Assembly: GCA_016748015.1 (NCBI GenBank)
Contig: JAAOMT010000303.1
Location: 314,257-378,256, forward strand
Direction: 5' to 3'
Length of the DNA: 64,000 nucleotides
Source: Geosiphon pyriformis
Taxonomy: Eukaryota; Glomeromycota; Glomeromycetes; Archaeosporales; Geosiphonaceae
The translations under genes and the position numbers were made by a program. Positions within the stretch are counted from its first letter, which is position 1; each line of letters opens with the position of its first letter. Of this stretch, positions 33,001-44,540 are shown one piece after another. The notes under the pieces are model-generated. The model was not told the DNA's origin. It saw nothing but the letters and a program-made list of their open reading frames with translations, and did not search any database.

Positions 33001-33864
33001 AAGAAAAACTTACTTGGAACGCAGACCAAACCTGAGAAACTAACAATGGCTTAGACAAACTGTTAACTTGGAAGTGGGAAGAGGATAACAAGGGAAAGGG
33101 AAAAGAGAGAAAAGAAGAAAACATACCCAAAAAAGCCACAGACACCAAAGAAATAAACAGTGGCTGGACAAATTTATACTTAGTCTACAAGCCATTGCCA
33201 CAACTGCTATACATATCTTTTAAATACAAAGACTATAGAAAGAAACTTTTTTTTATAAGAGCTTGAGTAGTGTCAGATAAAGACTACTGAACATGCATGC
33301 ATTATTACTCTAAGCTGTGTCATAAAGAACAATATGAATACCCAAAACATCAAAAAAAGTGGGACAACAAACCATGTTTTGCTTGTGGCAAACAGTTATT
33401 CAACAAAAAAATGTAGAATAACATTCTTAGGTAAGGAGAAACATGCAATGCTTTGTGCCAATACACAATTCTCATCAGTGACTGGGTGAGTCATGAGATG
33501 CCTATTACTGCAATTTGGCACTGAGCAATTAATCACTTGGATGAGTATCCACACAACAAGAACAAGATTTGGCATATGGTCAATGCCAAAATCAAAGAAG
33601 CCATGCCCAGCAAAATCTTAGAGATCAAGAACAACTCACTAGATACAGTTGATATTGTCTTCATCCCAAACCCAGACATTTTTCTCGACATAAAGACAGA
33701 TTCAGAAGAGTTTTATGAGCATTATTAGAACTTAGCACCTACAAAAGAAGAGCAGGAGCAACACTTGAAAGAAATCAACACTCGATTATGTGACCACTGT
33801 TTGATTCCATATAACTTTCAATATTGTAATAAGTGTGACCTCATTTACAATCCACCAATCTGCA
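33001..33864 (+). pseudogene. A2 Cys-rich module
   Basis: Basic/acidic run KWEEDNKGKGKERKEEN, then KYKDYRKKLFF and QYEYPKHQ, then C-F-A-C-G-KQLFNKKM, TCNALCQYTILISDW, an open piece 33537-33725 (EYPHNKNKIWHMVNAKIKEA) and C-D-H-C...YCNKCDLIYNPP (33795-33850), where both C-x2-C pairs are kept. Function not recognised. Confidence 0.68.
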
Positions 33865-34640
33865 TGATCTACACAATCCCAGAGAAGGAAGAACCAATTA
33901 GCAGCTGTGTATTGGAGTCAGAATCAAATTTCAATCCTGATTCAAATTCTGATAATGACAATAATGAAAACAATGATTCCAGTTCCATTCAATATGACCA
34001 TAACAATAACAATTCTAACTCAGATTTAAACTTTGATTTAAACTCCAAACAATATATTGTGCTCTCTGACCTCACCAAGGAGCAGAAACTAAAATGGTTC
34101 AGCAATAATAATAAAGGTATCATGTCCAAATGTGCGCATAATACTGATATAGGATTTGATCTGAGGTATTTAGAAAAAGATGCCATCAAACTAGAACCAC
34201 ATTTACGCACATGTATTGATCTCAAAATAGCACTGAAAATTCTAGCGACCACTATGATTCAACTAGCATCTTAAAGTAGTTTAGCAAAAAAGGAAATCAA
34301 CATCAGAGGAAGAATAATTGACACAGAATACATAGGAAATATTATTGCAATGCTACAAAATAATTCGGAAAAGGCTTATATCATAGAGCTAAATGAAAAG
34401 ATAATACAAACAATATTCCTATCTCTGATGAAAGTAGCTTAGTTAGTGTTAGTAAGAAATAGAGAAGAACTAGAGATAACAGCAAGAGGGATACAGAGAT
34501 TCAGATCAACAGGTAGAATAGATATACCAATTAATATGGCAGAGGAAAAAATTGTTGACAAAGGAGAAATTATCTCAATCTATTAATTAATTTCCATTTT
34601 ATTATATGACTAGTACATATACACTATAGATAAGAAAGTG
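33865..34640 (+). pseudogene. A2 dUTPase domain
   Basis: The open stretch 33765-34271 includes an Asp/Asn/Ser repeat linker and motif 1 as IGFDLRYL. After one stop: SSLAKKE (motif 2), RIIDTEYIGN (motif 3, Asp and Tyr kept), NEKIIQTIF (motif 4) and ARGIQRFRSTG (motif 5, nearest to canonical here except Gly-to-Arg changes). Very close to A3, including the downstream YIYTIDKKVKNQ block. Confidence 0.85.
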
Positions 34641-35890
34641 AAAAATCAAGAGCAAATTTTTAAAGCCGAACCAACCATTTGTGGATCAGGAAAAATTGGA
34701 CTTGTCAATCTCCACATACCAGCCAAGAACCATAATCACATCAAAATTCTTATCTACAACAACACAGAAAATATTGTAGAAATACCAGAAAGAACTATCA
34801 TCAGATATCTAAGCACAGAAATAAAAGACCAACCACCAAACTCCATTCCAGACTTTCCACAGCTTTGTGGATATGTTAACATCACATCACAAACAATTTA
34901 CAGATAAAATGAATGTTATTTGCTCCAACCAAAACAATTAGAACAAATAAACATGAGAAACTTAGATCCACTTCAACAGATGCAATTCAAGATGTTACTT
35001 AACAATTTCAGTAATATCTTTACCAGTAAAAATAAATTTGGCAGAACTGATATCATCCAACATCAAATCAAGACTGAAGATACAATGCCAATTAAACAGA
35101 AAGCATACAGAGTATCACCAGCTAGCCATAAGATTATTCATCAAGAAATCAATTAAATGCTTGACAATAGTCTAATTCAGCTATCAATGAGTCTATGGTT
35201 ATCACTAGTGGTACTAGTTCATAAAAAGAATGGAAAAATCCGCTTTTGTGTGAATTATCAGAAACTGAATGGAGTAACAAAAGAAGACAGCTATCCAACT
35301 CCAAAGATCCAAGAACTTTTTGATGCTTTTGGAGGAAAGAAATGGTTTTCAACTTTAGAGTTAGACAGCAGTTACTGACAAGTAGCCATAAAATCAAAAG
35401 ATAAGGAAAAAACAACTTTTACAACATGAGAAAGAAATTTCAAATTCGAAGTTATGCTATTTGGCTTAATAAATACTCCAGCTACCTTCTAGAAACTTAT
35501 GGAAATTGTCTATACTAGACTACTATAGAAATCAGTAGTTATATACTTGGATAACATCAATGTGTTCTCAAAAATATTTGATGATCATCTGCATTATCTC
35601 CAACAAGTATTTGAAAAATTCAGACAAGTAGAATTGAAACTAAATGCCAACAAATACTTCTTTGGAAAAACAGAACTCAAGTTTTTGGAACATGTTGTAA
35701 GCAAAAATGGTATCAAAACAGATCCAGATAAGATTGAGATTGTTAAGAACTTTTCAGTACCAAATAATCTCACAGAATTAAGAGCATTTTTGGGATTTGC
35801 TGGATACTACCACCACTTTATCAAAAACTATTCCAAAATAGCTCAATCACTATACCAGCTCCAAACAAAGAACACCAAATATGAATAGAC
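34638..35890 (+). pseudogene. A2 connector and reverse transcriptase
   Basis: Open pieces 34638-34904, 34920-35153, 35157-35375 and 35547-35885. RT blocks are VVLVHKKNGKIRFCVNYQKLN, SYPTPKIQELFDAFGGKKW, FSTLELDSSY, FGLINTPATF, box Y-L-D-N at 35544-35555 (second Asp to Asn), ELKLNANKYFFGKTELKFLE and LRAFLGFAGYYHHFIK. Confidence 0.88.
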
Positions 35891-36345
35891 AGAAACCCAG
35901 CAAGAAGCTTTTAATACATTAAAAAGAAAGCTTATTTAAGCTCCAATACTGATCTATCCAGATCATAGCAAGCCATTCATAATCACAACTGATGCATCTG
36001 ATCAAGCATTAAGAGCAGTATTATCTCAAAAAAAATCGGACAGACAAGAATATCCAATAGCATATGTTAGTAGAAGCTTAAGTCCAGCTGAAAAAAACTA
36101 TAGAATTTCAGTACTGAAACACTTAGCCATCTATTAAGCTGTTATCAAGTGAAAGGAATACTTGAGTCAAAAGTTTGATGTGTACACTGATCACAAAAGA
36201 TTGACTTCAATTCAGAAGCAAGAATTTGAAAATGATCATCATGCCAAATAGAAAATATAACTTTCATTATTTAATTATACAGTACATTATAAAAAAAAAA
36301 TAGAAAATGGAAATGCTGATGGACTGTTACAAATGAGACAAATCT
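35891..36345 (+). pseudogene. A2 RNase H domain
   Basis: Blocks are TETQQEAFNTLKRKL, FIITTDASDQALRAVLSQK (TDAS kept), YPIAYVSRSLSPAEKNYR, FDVYTDHKRLTSIQKQEFE (TDH kept) and NGNADGLLQMRQI (NAD kept). Stops at former Gln and Trp codons break it, but the acidic residues I can place are conserved. Confidence 0.84.
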
Positions 36346-36377
36346 AAAAACATGTCAACCCAAAAATATAACAAAAG

Positions 36378-37720
36378 ATGAATATACAAAAATACCAACA
36401 ACTCCAACATTATATAAATATCCAATTGTTCAAGGAGAAATTATCTCAAAAAAAAACAAAACAACATAAAACAACAATCAAAATATTTTATCAACCACCA
36501 AAATATACTTTCCCAGAGAAACAGAAAGAATTCAGATCAATCAATCAGAGTAATCATAGAACCAGAGAAAAAGACAATATTGTTCAACATACACTCAGAT
36601 CCAACAGCAGGACATTTCCATAAAGAAACAACAATAAAAAGAACCAAAAAAAGATACTATTGGCCATCAATGTATCCAAACATCATCCAGTATGTTCAAA
36701 ATTGTGATGCTTGTCAGATAAAAGGAAGAACAAAATCCAATGAATTATTGAGACCAATCAAAGTGGGACAACTATTCAATCACATTGGAATTGACTTAGT
36801 TGGACTATTAACAATCACCAGCAGAGGCAACAGATATATTGCAGTAGCCATAAATTATCTTACAAAATGGCCAGAAGCAAAAGCTATTTAAAGAGCAGAT
36901 CCAGAATCTGTTGCTGAATTTATTCATCAAGATTTGATCTGTCAACATGGATGTCCAAAAGAACTATTATTAGATCAAAGAACTTACTTTGTAAATAGAA
37001 CATTGACAGAATTAAGTCAAAAATTTGGAATAAAAAGACCATTATTATTACCATATCATCCACAAACAAATGGGTTAGTTGAAAGGTTCAACAGAACACT
37101 ATGTGAAGTTATCACTAAAATCAGCCAAAAAAACCAAGATAAATAGGACTTAATTATATTATTGGTATTATTTGTTTATTGAACAATGAAGCAAGACACT
37201 ACACAAGCAACACCATTTGAATTAGTATATGGTAGAACAGCAACATTACCAGTTGAGATAGAAATCAAGACATATCTAACAGAACCAATAACAGAAGAAA
37301 ATTTTCAAAAAACATTGTTAAGAAAAACATATAACTTAATGGAGACACTAGAAAACAAATGGCGAAAAGCAGCTGATAACATTCAAAAGTCACAAGAGAA
37401 ACAAAAAAAAAGACACGATAACCAATTATCAGATAAACCAGTTGAATTTAAGATGAGAGACAAAATACTTTTACATCATACCAAAGCAGAAAAACAATAG
37501 AGTAGAAAATTTGATTCCAAATGGAACAGACTATTTCACATAGAAAAAATTTTTAGAAATAGAGCTTATAAATTAAGATAGGACAACAAAATCTTAGCCA
37601 AAGCAGTACATAGAAATCAACTGAAACTATATTACCATATAGTGTTACCATCTATCAGTAATATTCCACAATTAAGAGTACAGAAAATACTAGTCCAACC
37701 AGATGAGATTCCACGAGATC
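36378..37720 (+). pseudogene. A2 integrase, D-D-E residues kept
   Basis: Starts MNIQKYQQLQHYINIQLF. A one-base insertion in an A-run near 36450 shifts the rest into the next frame. Then AGHFHKETTIKRTKKRYYW with C-D-A-C-Q, HIGIDLV (Asp), LLLDQRTYF (Asp) and NGLVERFNRTLCE (Glu), so the catalytic triad is intact, as in no other family-A or C copy here. The tail is KFDSKWNRLFHIE. Open pieces are 36580-36888, 36934-37143 and 37186-37497. Confidence 0.88.
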
Positions 37721-38455
37721 TAGAACCAATTATAATCATTAAACCAAACATGTAAAATTGAACAATAAAAAGAATATATAAAGACATAGTAAACATGACA
37801 AAAGACTTTAGAAAAATGGAAATTATTAACAATATCTACTCATTAGCACAACAACTCTTCCAACTAATTCAACAACAAAATATGAAAATTACTATCAATT
37901 AACAAATCATTTACTACTGAGATACCAGAAAAATACCCAAATACAAAAGTCAAAAAAAAACAGAAAACACTATTGACAAAATAGTTTTGAAAATAAAATT
38001 AGCAATAGAAAAACCAACAAATATTACCACATATCAAGAGTTGATCAAAGAAACTTGGAAATAGTAGATACACAAATTTTCAAGAAACTTTTGTTATTTC
38101 CACTTGGGATGATATTTAAATATTCAGAACTTATACATGGATAAAACAAAACAATTATTCGACACAACAATACTGTAACAACTAGAACAATTTGTGAGAA
38201 AAAACAATTTGACTATACAAGCAAGAACCATTTATAGGCTACATATGGGATTTCAAGACAGACTGAAAATCTTACTTAATCTGAAATTGGACTCTATTAC
38301 AGTTGACCAAATGGGAAAAATAACCAACACCTAATTTGAAGAATTATAGAACAAAATAACCTAAGTAATTCTTAAAAAAAAAGTTCAAGAAATACTCAAC
38401 AACAGAAAATTAGAGTTAGAAGATTTGGGAGATCTTGATAGAGCTCAATATTAAA
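37721..38455 (+). pseudogene. A2 C-terminal module after integrase
   Basis: Same unknown module as in A3 and C: ILVQPDEIPRDLEPIIII, a middle segment with SLAQQLFQLIQQQNMKITIN, then NIQNLYMDKTKQLFDTTIL, LHMGFQDRLKILL and an ending DLGDLDRAQY. It carries many stops at Gln codons. It is immediately followed by a purine tract (38454-38468) and the 3' LTR. Confidence 0.7.
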
Positions 38456-38468
38456 AAAGAGGGAATAA

Positions 38469-39302
38469 TGTTACTTATAGAATATAAGGAGTATATTAGC
38501 ATATAAATTAGCCAATCAGAAGTAGCCATAGTAAATGCAGAATTTCAGGATTTCTTTTAAGAGAAATTGCAGGATTCCAAGAATTTCAGAATTCTCATAT
38601 AAGGAATTGCAGAATTTCAGAATTCCAGGATTTCTCTCAAAAGAAATTACAGAATTTCTGGTGTAAAAAATTGAGAAATTGAGAAATATCAATTATGTAT
38701 ATATAGTGATAGTATTAGAAGTAAAAAAGACAGACTTTTCAGTTTAGATTTAATCTAAGCAACCTTTCATATCACAAATATCAATAAATAATTATTCACT
38801 ATTTCAATTCACTTTCCACTATCAATACTTTATATTGATAGTAATTTATATTTAACCACACTGGAACAATAGCTCTTAATCACGGCTATTGATGGAATAC
38901 TAACTTGCAAAATCGACTTGGTTTATTTTTTTATTTTTATTTTTTTTTATTTTCTATTGTTATTTTTTTTGTTGGTTACTAAATTGATTAAAGGATTAAA
39001 TACTGAATTATTGATGTCAAGGATTGTCTGGTAAAAGACCTCTGCAAGTGGGTAGAGCATATACAAAAGTTATGGATTACTTATTAGAGGATTGCTGACC
39101 ACCAAGCTGAGAAAAAAATTGACGGAATTGCAATTCTAGGAGACTACTGAAAACCACTATTGAATCTCTGTTCATTATACAAAGAACTCAACCAAAACCT
39201 TCAGATACAAACCATCTTCAGTAATCAACATCATTATATCAATTGAGCACCAAGTTATGGGTTTGTTATTTGCTTTGAGACTCCAAATAATCACTTGTAA
39301 TA
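38469..39302 (+). repeat. A2 3' LTR
   Basis: TGTTACTTATAGAATATAAGG to ATCACTTGTAATA (terminal C-to-T). U3 array about 38537-38660, TATATATAG near 38697-38705. Followed by ATAA, the target duplication, and A1. Confidence 0.9.
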
Positions 39303-40545
39303 ATAACTAATACATGTTAGCCATAGAGAGAAAAATAAAGAATCAGGTTCAGATTTTTGAAGCAGAAGCACTACTTTGTGAATCAAAAAAAATTGGATTA
39401 GTCAATCTATACATACCAGCCAAGAATCACAGTCACATTAAAATTTTTATCTACAATAACACAGGAGACTTCATCGAGATACCAGAAGAAATCATTATTG
39501 AATATTTAACTACTGAAATCAAAAACCAACCACTAAATTTTATTTCAAACTTTTTACAACTGTGTGGATATGTCAACATAATATCACAAACTATTTATAA
39601 ACAGAATAAATGTTATTTGCTCCAACCAGAACAATTGGAACAAATAAACATGAGAAACTTAGATCCACTTCAACATATGCAACTCAAAATATTACTCAAC
39701 AATTTTACCAACATTTTTGCAAGTGAAAATGAGTTTGGCAGAACTGACATAATCCAACACCAGATCAAGATTAAAGATGCAATGCCAATCAAACAAAAAA
39801 CATACTGAATACTACTAGCCAGCCATGAGATCATTTATCAAGAAATCAATTGGATGCTTAACAATGAGCTAATTTAGCCATTAATGAGCCCATAGTTATT
39901 ATCAGTAGTACTAGTCCAAAAAAAAAATGGAAAAATCCACTTTTGTGTGGATTACAGAAAACTCAATAGTATAACTTGTGGAGACAGTTATCCAACTCCA
40001 CAAATTTAAGAATTATTTGATGCTTTCAGAGGAAAGAAATGATTTTCAATATTAGATTTAAATAGTGGTTACTGGTAAATAGCCATGAATTCAGAAGATA
40101 AAGAAAAGATGGCATTCACCACAAGAGAAGGGAATTTTGAATTTGAAGTAATGCTATTTGGCTTAACTAATGTACTGGCCACATTCCAACAGCTAATAGA
40201 AATTGTTTATACTGGACTACTATAAAAATCAGTAGTTATATATCTAGATAACACCAATGTGTTCTCAAAAACATTTAATAATCACCTCTATTATCTCCAG
40301 TAAGTGTTCAAAAGACTAAGAAGAGCAGGATTGAAACTAAATACAACCAAGTATTTTTTCAACAAAACAGAACTCAAGTTTTTGAAACATGTTGTAAACA
40401 AAGAAGACATTAAAACAAATCCAGATAAAATTAAAGTAGTAAAGTCTTTTTCAGTACCCACTAACTTAACCAAACTACAAACATTCTTAGGATTTGCAAG
40501 GTACTATCATCACTTCATTAAAAATTTTTTAAACTGATTCAATTA
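39303..40545 (+). pseudogene. A1 connector and reverse transcriptase
   Basis: It resumes A1 after A2: an open 164-codon piece (39314-39805) reads MLAIERKIKNQVQIFEAEAL and ends in DAMPIKQKTY. RT blocks follow with many stops: VVLVQKKNGKIHFCVDYRKLN, SYPTPQI, FSILDLNSGYW, FGLTNVLATFQ, box Y-L-D-N at 40241-40252, then the open piece 40304-40534 with LKLNTTKYFFNKTELKFLKH and LQTFLGFARYYHHFIK. Confidence 0.87.
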
Positions 40546-41045
40546 TTGTATCATTTACAAACCAAGAATGTTAAATATGAATAAACTAAAACACAACAAA
40601 AAGCTTTCAACACATTAAAAAAAAAGCTCATTCAAGCTTCAGTACTGATCTATTCAGATCATAGCAAACCATTTATTATTACTACAAATGCATCAGATTA
40701 AACATTGGGAGCAGTACTATTACAAAAAAGACCAAATGGAAGAGAACATTCAATAGCATATGCCAGCCAAAACTTAATGCCAGCTGAAAAAAAACTATAG
40801 AACACCAGCACTTAAATACTTAACAATTTATTGGGCTGTCATGAAATAGAAAAAGTACTTAAGCCAGAAATTTGAGATGCACACTGATTATAAAAATTGA
40901 CTTCAATTCAGAAGCAAAAATTTGGAGACAATTGATATACAAAGTGAAAAATAGCATTTTTACCATATATTTTTACAGTACATTATAAAAAGGGAAAAAA
41001 AAATAGAAATGCTAATGGTTTGTTGTGAATGAAACAAATCTGAAC
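40546..41045 (+). pseudogene. A1 RNase H domain, heavily decayed
   Basis: Traces only: AFNTLKKKLIQA, HSIAYASQNLMPAEKNYRTPAL, YLTIYWAVMK, FEMHTDYKN and NRNANGLL, spread over two frames by small indels. Identity rests on order and on the better copies in C and A2. Confidence 0.75.
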
Positions 41046-41089
41046 ATTTCAACCCAAAAATATAACAAAATCTAAACAGTTGAAAACAA

Positions 41090-42360
41090 AAATATATGAC
41101 AAAAAATGAACACACAAAAATATCAACAATTCTAGCATTATATAAATATTCAACAGTTCAAAAAAAAATTATCTCAAAAGAAACAAAACAACATAAAACA
41201 ACAATCAAAATATTTTATCAATCATTAAAATATACTTTATCAGAAGAACAAAAGAAATCCAAATCAACCAACCAGAGTAATTACCAAATTGAAAAAAGAA
41301 ACAATACTGTTCAACATATACTCAGATCTAACAGCAGGACATTTTTACAAAGAAGCAACAATAAAAAAAACCAAAAAAGATACTACTGGTCATTAATGTA
41401 TCCAGATATCATTCAATATGTTCAAAATTGTGATGCTTGTCAGAGAAAAGAAGGAACCAGACTCAGTGAACCATTGAGATCAATCAAAGTAGAACAACCA
41501 TTCAATCACATTGAAATTGATTTAGTTAGATCATTAACCATAACCAGCAGAGGCAACAGATACATTACAATAGCCATGGATTATCTCACTAAATCAGAAG
41601 CAAAAGCCATTCAAAGAGCAGATGCAAAATCCATTGCTGAATTTGTTTATTAAGATTTGATCTGTTGACATAAATGTCTAAAAAAGCTATTATCAAACCA
41701 AGAAACTTACTTTGTAAACAGAACATTGGCAGAATTAAGTCAAAGATTTGGAATAAAAAGACTATTATTATTACTATACCATCCACAAACAAATGGATTA
41801 GTTGAAAAGTTTAACAGAATATTGTGTAAAGTAATTGCCAAAATCAGTTAAGAAAATTAGGACAAATGGAATTTGTTTATACCATCCATATTATTTGCTT
41901 ATCAAACAATAAAGCAAAACACTACACAAACAACACCATTTAAATTAGTATACAGTAGAACAACAATATTACCAGTTGAGATAAAAGTCAAAACATATCT
42001 AACAGAACCAATAACAGAAGAAAATTTCTAAAAAACATTGTTAAGAAGAACATATAACTTAATGGAAACAGTAGAAAACAAATGGCAAAGAACAGCTGAT
42101 AATATTCAGAGATTACAAAAAAAACAAAAAAAAAGACATGATAACCAACTACCAGATAAACCAGTTGAATTCAAAATTAAAGACAAAGTACTTTTATATT
42201 GTACCAAAGCGAAAAAACAATGAAGTAGAAAATTTGATCTCAAATGAGATAGATCATTTTACATAGAAGAAATTTTAGGAAATGAAGCTTATAAATTAAG
42301 ATTGAACAACAAAATCTTAACCAAAGCAGCACAGGTGATCAACTAAAACCATATCACCAT
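41090..42360 (+). pseudogene. A1 integrase
   Basis: A 185-codon open piece (41096-41650) mixes an out-of-frame start with the true frame from about 41380 and carries YVQNCDACQRKEGTR, HIEIDLVRSL (first Asp) and RGNRYITIAMDYLTK. Then LLSNQETYF (second Asp to Asn) and NGLVEKFNRI (Glu kept). The tail has KFDLK and LGNEAYKL. The second open piece 42038-42220 holds the DNIQRLQKKQKKRHDNQL segment. Confidence 0.83.
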
Positions 42361-43165
42361 ATAGTATCATCATCTACCAGTAATATTCCACAATTAAAAG
42401 TACAAAGAATACTAATCCAACCAGATAAGATTCCACAAGATCTAAAACCAATCATTATCATCAATACCAACATGTCAAATTGAACAATTAAAAGAATATA
42501 AAAACATAGTAGACATGACAAAAAACAGCAAAAAAATGGAAATTACTGATAACATCTACTCATTAGCACAACAACTCTTTTAACTGATTTAACAACAAGA
42601 AATGGAAATTACAATCAATCAATAAACTATTAGATACAAAAACACCAGAAATGAACCACAAGATAAAGTATGAAGAAAAACAGAAAATATTATTGACAAA
42701 ATAATCACAAAAATAAAATTGGTAATAGAAGTACAACCAAAAGTTACTTAATATTCAGAGTTAATAATAGAACATGGAATTGGTGAACACAACAATTTCC
42801 AAAAAACTTTTGCTATTTCTACTTGGGACAACATCTGAATATTCAGAACTTATATATGGACAAAACAAAGTGATTATTTGACCCAGAAATCTTATAACAA
42901 CTTGAGCAATTTATGGAAAAGAACAATCTAATCACACAAGCATGAGTCATCTATTGGTTACAAATTAGATTTTGAGATCAACTAGAAATCTTACTCAATC
43001 CAGAGATAGACACAATCACCATTAACCAAATAAAAAAAATAAATAATGCTCAATTTGAAAAATTACAGAACAAGATAACACAATAATTCTTGAAAAAGAA
43101 GTTCAAGAAATACTTAAAGATAAAAAGTTAGAATTAAGAGATCTTAATAGAGCTCAATATTAAAA
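42361..43165 (+). pseudogene. A1 C-terminal module after integrase
   Basis: Decayed copy of the unknown 3' module: ILIQPDKIPQDLKPIIII, SLAQQLF, NIQNLYMDKTK, LQIRF, then a DLNRAQY ending, followed by a purine-rich tract (AAAAGAAGAGAATAA) and the LTR. Confidence 0.65.
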
Positions 43166-43176
43166 GAAGAGAATAA

Positions 43177-44004
43177 TATTACTTGTAGAATATAGGAAAT
43201 ATATTAGCATGTAAATTAGCCAATCAGAAGTAGCCATAGTAAAGATGGAATTCCAGAATTTTTTTCAGAGGAATTGCAAGATTCCAGAAATTTCAGAATT
43301 CTTGTATGAGAAATTACAGAATTTCAGAATTCCAGGATTTCTCTCAAGAAAATTGCAGGATTCCAGAAATTTCAAAATTCTTGGTGTGAAAAATTGAGAA
43401 ATTGAAGAATCTCAATTATGTATATATAGTGATAGTATTAAAAGTAGAAAAGACAGACCTCTTAGTTTAGATTTAATTTAAGCAACTTTTTATTCACAAA
43501 TATTAATAAATAACTATTTACTATCTCAATCTATTCTCTATTATTAACACTTCATGTTGATAGTAACTAATACTTAACTATATTGAAACAATAGCTCTTA
43601 ATTATGGCTATTGACAAGATACTAACATTTATTGTCTTGGCTTATTTCTTTATTTTCTTTTATTTTTTTTTATTTTCTTTTGTTATTTCTTTTTGTTTTA
43701 CTAATTGATTAAGAATTAAAAAGCACTAAGTTACAAATGTCATAGGAACTGGTAAAAAACCTGTAAAACAAGGGTAAAAAATTCATAGATTTAAGGATAG
43801 CTTACCAGAAGGATTATTGGCCACCATGCTAAGAAAAAAATTCAATAGAATTGCAATTCTGAAAGGCTACTGAAACCAAAACCTTCAGGCAATAAAACTT
43901 TTAAATACAAACAACTTTCAGATATTACCAATGTTATCAAGCAAACTAGCACCAAGTTATGGGTTTGTTATTTAATTTGAGACTCCAAATAATTATCTGT
44001 AACA
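43177..44004 (+). repeat. A1 3' LTR
   Basis: It starts TATTACTTGTAGAATATAGG (G-to-A in the second base) and ends AATTATCTGTAACA, 828 bp. It matches the split 5' LTR of A1 better than the LTRs of A2 or A3 (for example GGAAATATATTAGCATGT). The U3 array is about 43243-43400 and the TATA box is near 43421-43429. Confidence 0.9.
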
Positions 44005-44314
44005 ATGGTTATCTTGATAAAATTATAAAAGATATGAAACTAATAAAGAAAACAACTTTAGAGATACAAACAGAAATTTTGGACATTATATAGTTAGATG
44101 TCCCAAGAGTTTTAACTATTGTTAAAAGAGCCAAAACTCTTTTACAAAGATTTGGTCTCTTGGATACAAAACTCATTTTGTCTTAAATATTATAAACTTT
44201 ATTTACCAAAAACTTCAATAAACTAGTTAGCTTTGAGTTAGACAAAACTCTTCAAATAGATTATTTCATAAATAGCTTGATTTTACTGAAACTTAATCTT
44301 TTTGGAGAGGATAA
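44005..44314 (+). pseudogene. B1 3' module after A1 insertion
   Basis: B1 resumes with the duplicated ATGG. Readings LDKIIKDMKLIKKTTLEIQ, VPRVLTIVKRAKTLLQRFGLL and NKLVSFELDKTLQIDYFIN align with B2 minus-strand 50420-50740. This is the family-B counterpart of the unknown C-terminal module. It ends in the purine tract GGAGAGGATAA before the LTR. Confidence 0.75.
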
Positions 44315-44390
44315 TATTATGGTTGAAACCCATGTTTTTTATTAGTTATCACATGTATTAGCTATTGATGTCACATAATTAGTCATCCTA

Positions 44391-44520
44391 TTTTTAGATA
44401 GTAATTATTGACTTAATTAATAATCTGATTGTTGACCTGATCATTAATCTAATTATTGATTTGATTAATAATCTGATCATTGATCTGACCATTGACCTAA
44501 TTGTTGATCTAGTTATTAAT
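44391..44520 (+). repeat. 12-bp tandem repeat array in B1 LTR U3
   Basis: Roughly ten imperfect 12-bp units of the form GATCATTGATCT, GATTATTGACCT and GATCATTAATCT. The array abuts the TATA box at 44534. Related arrays of other lengths lie at about 50185-50325 and 57255-57350 in B2. Confidence 0.85.
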
Positions 44521-44533
44521 CACTTTCAATAGC

Positions 44534-44540
44534 TATATAA
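44534..44540 (+). promoter_or_regulatory. TATA box in B1 LTR
   Basis: CTATATAAG directly follows the 12-bp repeat array, the expected core promoter of the B LTR. Confidence 0.6.

Larger units (their letters stand above)
19100..39302 (+). mobile_element. A2: family-A Ty3/gypsy element carrying element C
   Basis: The LTRs are 19100-19954 (855 bp) and 38469-39302 (834 bp; its end reads TGTAATA in place of TGTAACA). The target duplication is ATAA (19096-19099 and 39303-39306). Joining the A1 flanks restores A1's dUTPase-to-RT linker, matching the same place in A2 near 34590-34640. Without C and its duplicated ATGC the element is about 10.15 kb. It keeps the integrase D-D-E residues but has Y-L-D-N in RT. 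Confidence 0.92.
3732..44004 (+). mobile_element. A1: Ty3/gypsy element of family A, itself carrying A3 and A2/C
   Basis: A1 is bounded by LTR starts at 3732 and 43177, and its last LTR ends at 44004. The flanking 4-mers are ATAG (3728-3731) and ATGG (44005-44008); comparison with B2 shows the target was ATGG, so one copy took a G-to-A change. Removing A3 (4321-14466) and A2 (19100-39302) with their duplicated 4-mers leaves about 9.9 kb, the same length as A2, A3 and C. The order is LTR, gag, protease, Cys-rich module, dUTPase, RT, RNase H, integrase, 3' module, LTR. Confidence 0.9.

Noticed and set aside
41096-41380. Start of the 185-codon ORF as a separate protein
   Set aside because: The first part is an out-of-frame reading of the integrase N-terminus; only the later part is in the true frame.
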